This document shows, piece by piece, positions 6,283 to 8,290 of a stretch of DNA of 8,290 nt. The notes below the pieces were generated by a model. The model made no database searches and was not told where the DNA came from. It saw only the letters and a program-made list of their open reading frames with translations. Numbering within the stretch: position 1 is the first letter of the stretch; every line of letters begins with the position of its first letter. Where the stretch lies: the NCBI GenBank assembly GCA_017643325.1, contig JAEPNS010000132.1, forward strand, positions 1-8,290, given 5' to 3'. Position numbers and translations under genes: made by a program. The DNA is from Alphaproteobacteria bacterium (lineage in GTDB: Bacteria; Pseudomonadota; Alphaproteobacteria; UBA6615).

Positions 6283-7961
6283 GATCTGCAATCGCGAGGC
6301 GCTCCACAGCCGCGTTGCGCGACGCGTACGACGCCGTGCGTGCCGCGATGCCGGCTGCGCGGGCACGGGAGGCCGACGCTCTGCGGCGTCGGGCCGGCAC
6401 GGTCCCCGTTCTCGACGATCTCTCCCGCCGACCGGATCTCGGGCCGGACGGCGAGCCGGCCTATTCCAATGTCCTTGTCGACGGCATGTGGGACAACCCG
6501 AACTACTGGACGAGATACGCGTTCACCCGCGCCGCGCTGGGACTGTGGCAGGGTCGCGAGACCGGTCTTGTCGGGAAGTTCAATCGCGCGCGCGTGCGCG
6601 AGACCTTCGCGCGCTTCGGTGTCGACACGGTGATCGACTTCCCGCGCGAGCGCGGACGGATCAGCCGCTTCCGGGCCGAGGCACGCGGGCTGTTGCGCGA
6701 CGTGACAACGCCCGACGACATCATGCGGCTTTCACTGCCGGAGGAATTTCCGGCAGAGGTGTTCTACGACGGCCTGCTCACGCGCCAGCGGCGCGGCACC
6801 GCCGAGCCGGCCGACCCGATGCTGGTCGACTACCTCGCCGAGACACTCGCCAACATCGACACCGCGCGGCGGATCATCGAGGCCGGCGGATACGACCTGG
6901 TCCTGCTCAGCCACGCATTGAACTACGATTTCTCCGCGCTCGCCTGGTGCGCCATGCGCCGGGACATTCCCGTGGTGGTCCTGTACGGCGATTTCGGCTC
7001 CGTCCGCTTCATCCGGATCATAAAGCCGAACGACATTTTCTTCTACGTCAACGCGCCTACGCCTGATGAGATATCGGCGGCACCACCGGTCGTGCGCGCG
7101 GCGCGGACCGAAGCGGGCAGCGCCTACCTAGATTCCCGGCTTGCCGGCGACAGCGGCGACGTCGGCGCGATCTTCGCGTTCCGAGACCGGGCGGGTGACA
7201 TCGACCGCAACGGGATCGCCGAACGTTTCGGATGGAACCCGGCCGCCCCCATTGTCTGCGTCTACGGCGCGAACTGGTTCGACTTCCCGCACTCGGTGGA
7301 GATGACCAACTTCCGCGACTTCCAGGACTGGATCGAGGCAACCCTGGACGTCGCCCGCGAGACGGCGGACGTAAACTGGCTGTTCAAGGCACACCCGTGC
7401 GACGACTGGTATCCCTCCTCGCGCGGCCCGACGCTGGCCGACCTGGTCGACGCGACGGCCGCGCCGAACGTGGCCGTCGTGCCCAAGGACTGGAACGGCC
7501 TCGCGCTGATGCGGGCCATCGATGCGGGCATCACCTATTTCGGCACCGTCGGGATCGAGTTGCCGTCCATCGGAACGCCCGTGATGGTCGCCGACAGCGG
7601 CTGGTACGGGACCCACGGGTTTGTCCACTATCCTGGCGACCGGGCCGCCTACCTCGACGCGCTGCGCACACCATGGTGGAAGGGCATCGACGGCACCGAG
7701 ATCACCCAACGCGCCCGCGAGTTCGCCGGCTGGTATTTCGCGGGACCGGACTGGCACTGCGACTACGTCTTTCCGGACGACTCCGAACAGGAAGCGATCT
7801 GGGAATCCCTGCCCGGCTTCCTTGAGCGATTCGCGCTACAGGTCGAGCGGGAGGTCATGGGCATCCGCGACTGGATGGCATCCGGACATCGATTCTACCA
7901 GGTCCACAAGATGGCGCGTGACGCCATGGAAGACACACCGGAAAGACAGAGGACAGGCTGA
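6279..7961 (+). CDS. Capsule-polysaccharide-type glycosyltransferase-like protein
   Basis: This gene encodes 560 residues from the ATG at 6279, which overlaps the preceding stop (ATGA). The frame stays open upstream to 6156, but that start would overlap the amidotransferase by more than 120 bases. Residues 1-50 are Arg/Ala-rich and helical. The N-terminal half has a nucleotide-binding-like strand, GGYDLVLLSHALNYD (203-217). The C-terminal half carries KAHP (370-373), then TYFGTVGIELPSIGTPV (419-435) and GTHGFVHYP (444-452). This order of a KxHP motif, a G-T-x-G-x-E-x-P loop and a later G-F-x-x-x-P segment is typical of capsule polysaccharide export or synthesis proteins with a GT-B-like fold (KpsC/LpsZ-like and relatives). 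No membrane span is seen. It probably transfers a sugar onto a surface glycan or flagellin; both donor and acceptor are unknown. Confidence 0.65.
   Translation: MRSAIARRSTAALRDAYDAVRAAMPAARAREADALRRRAGTVPVLDDLSRRPDLGPDGEPAYSNVLVDGMWDNPNYWTRYAFTRAALGLWQGRETGLVGKFNRARVRETFARFGVDTVIDFPRERGRISRFRAEARGLLRDVTTPDDIMRLSLPEEFPAEVFYDGLLTRQRRGTAEPADPMLVDYLAETLANIDTARRIIEAGGYDLVLLSHALNYDFSALAWCAMRRDIPVVVLYGDFGSVRFIRIIKPNDIFFYVNAPTPDEISAAPPVVRAARTEAGSAYLDSRLAGDSGDVGAIFAFRDRAGDIDRNGIAERFGWNPAAPIVCVYGANWFDFPHSVEMTNFRDFQDWIEATLDVARETADVNWLFKAHPCDDWYPSSRGPTLADLVDATAAPNVAVVPKDWNGLALMRAIDAGITYFGTVGIELPSIGTPVMVADSGWYGTHGFVHYPGDRAAYLDALRTPWWKGIDGTEITQRAREFAGWYFAGPDWHCDYVFPDDSEQEAIWESLPGFLERFALQVEREVMGIRDWMASGHRFYQVHKMARDAMEDTPERQRTG
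7948..7953 (+). promoter_or_regulatory. Strong Shine-Dalgarno site AGAGGA before the last gene
   Basis: AGAGGA lies seven bases before the ATG at 7961. It is the clearest ribosome binding site in the window and fixes the start of the last, truncated gene, whose ATG shares one base with the preceding TGA. Confidence 0.6.
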
Positions 7962-8290
7962 TGAGTGTTGTCCAACAGGCCCGCCAGGGGCTCGGCGATG
8001 CACTGCGCCGACGTTCGATCCACAAGCATCGTTCCCGGATCGGATGGCAGGACGCGCCGCGATATTCGCGATATCTCGCTCGCGCGCAAAGGGCGTTCGC
8101 GGGAGACCCTCCGGCATTGGCGCCCGGACTGGATGCAGCGCTGGCGGAGTTTCGTCGCGACGGCGCCACGAGTTTCGTCACGAGCGACACGACCGCGATT
8201 GCGCGACGGATGTTCGAGCAGGTGCGTCAGCGCGAGTCCGGTGGCGAAACCATCTGGGCCGACGACACCGAAGAGCGCGGCCAGCACAAC
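7961..8290 (+). CDS. 5' part of an unassigned protein, weakly like the start of phytanoyl-CoA dioxygenase-like proteins
   Basis: The frame is open from the ATG at 7961 to the last base, giving 110 residues with no stop; the gene continues beyond the window. The start is supported by a TGATG one-base overlap and an AGAGGA ribosome binding site. Residues 1-45 are basic and Arg-rich, with no signal peptide or membrane segment. Residues 56-86 (a helix with LAEFRRDGATSF, then TSDTTAIARRMFEQV) resemble the opening of Fe(II)/2-oxoglutarate oxygenases of the PhyH type, where a helix ending in F-x-x-D-G-x leads into the first strand. The metal-binding His-x-Asp motif would lie downstream and is not visible, so this is only a weak suggestion. 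Position at the end of a glycan operon suggests a tailoring enzyme. That it is a real gene is well supported; its function is not. Confidence 0.75.
   Translation, partial: MSVVQQARQGLGDALRRRSIHKHRSRIGWQDAPRYSRYLARAQRAFAGDPPALAPGLDAALAEFRRDGATSFVTSDTTAIARRMFEQVRQRESGGETIWADDTEERGQHN

Noticed and set aside
6735..6756. Perfect 8-bp inverted repeat CTGCCGGA/TCCGGCAG with a 6-base spacer
   Set aside because: It lies inside the capsule-type gene, encodes an ordinary LPEEFPAE stretch and has no T-run, so it is probably a chance GC-rich hairpin rather than a terminator or operator.

Overview
This 8,290-base window is GC-rich and densely coding, and all recognisable genes lie on the + strand. GC bias at third codon positions, GTG starts and protein style suggest a high-GC proteobacterium, most likely an alphaproteobacterium. 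This is an inference: no rRNA or lineage marker is present. The window looks like an internal slice of a cell-surface or flagellar glycan biosynthesis operon. Both outer genes are cut by the window edges.

Layout, left to right: (1) the 3' part of a Gfo/Idh/MocA-type sugar oxidoreductase, 1-732; (2) an unclassified GT-B-like carbohydrate protein, 729-1832; (3) a GNAT N-acetyltransferase, 1829-2371; (4) an N-acetyl sugar amidotransferase of the WbpG/PseA type, 2368-3489; (5) a HisH-type glutaminase, 3486-4121; (6) a HisF-type ammonia-channel protein of the HisF2 acetamidino-modification kind, 4121-4996; (7) a second, divergent N-acetyl sugar amidotransferase, 4993-6282; (8) a large capsule-type glycosyltransferase-like protein, 6279-7961; (9) the 5' part of an unassigned protein that faintly resembles the start of phytanoyl-CoA dioxygenase-like proteins, 7961-8290.

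The core is an amidination module. HisH should release ammonia from glutamine, HisF should channel it, and a PP-loop ATP-dependent ligase should use it to turn an N-acetyl group on a sugar into an acetamidino group. This is known for acetamidino sugars in the Pseudomonas aeruginosa O antigen (WbpG/HisH2/HisF2) and for acetamidino nonulosonic acids (PseA). The HisF here has lost one of the two catalytic aspartates of histidine biosynthesis (valine at residue 12) but keeps the ammonia-gate residues. No other his gene is present, so a role in sugar modification rather than histidine synthesis is well supported. The unusual point is that one HisH/HisF pair sits between two different ligases, and the second has an altered PP-loop (SGARDS instead of SGGKDS) and a 61-residue C-terminal tail.

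The oxidoreductase, acetyltransferase and two GT-B-like proteins would supply and transfer the modified sugar. The exact sugar cannot be read from this window because no nonulosonate synthase or nucleotidyltransferase is included. All eight gene junctions overlap by 1 or 4 bases, so there is no intergenic DNA, and no internal promoter, terminator, RNA gene, mobile element or CRISPR array was seen.
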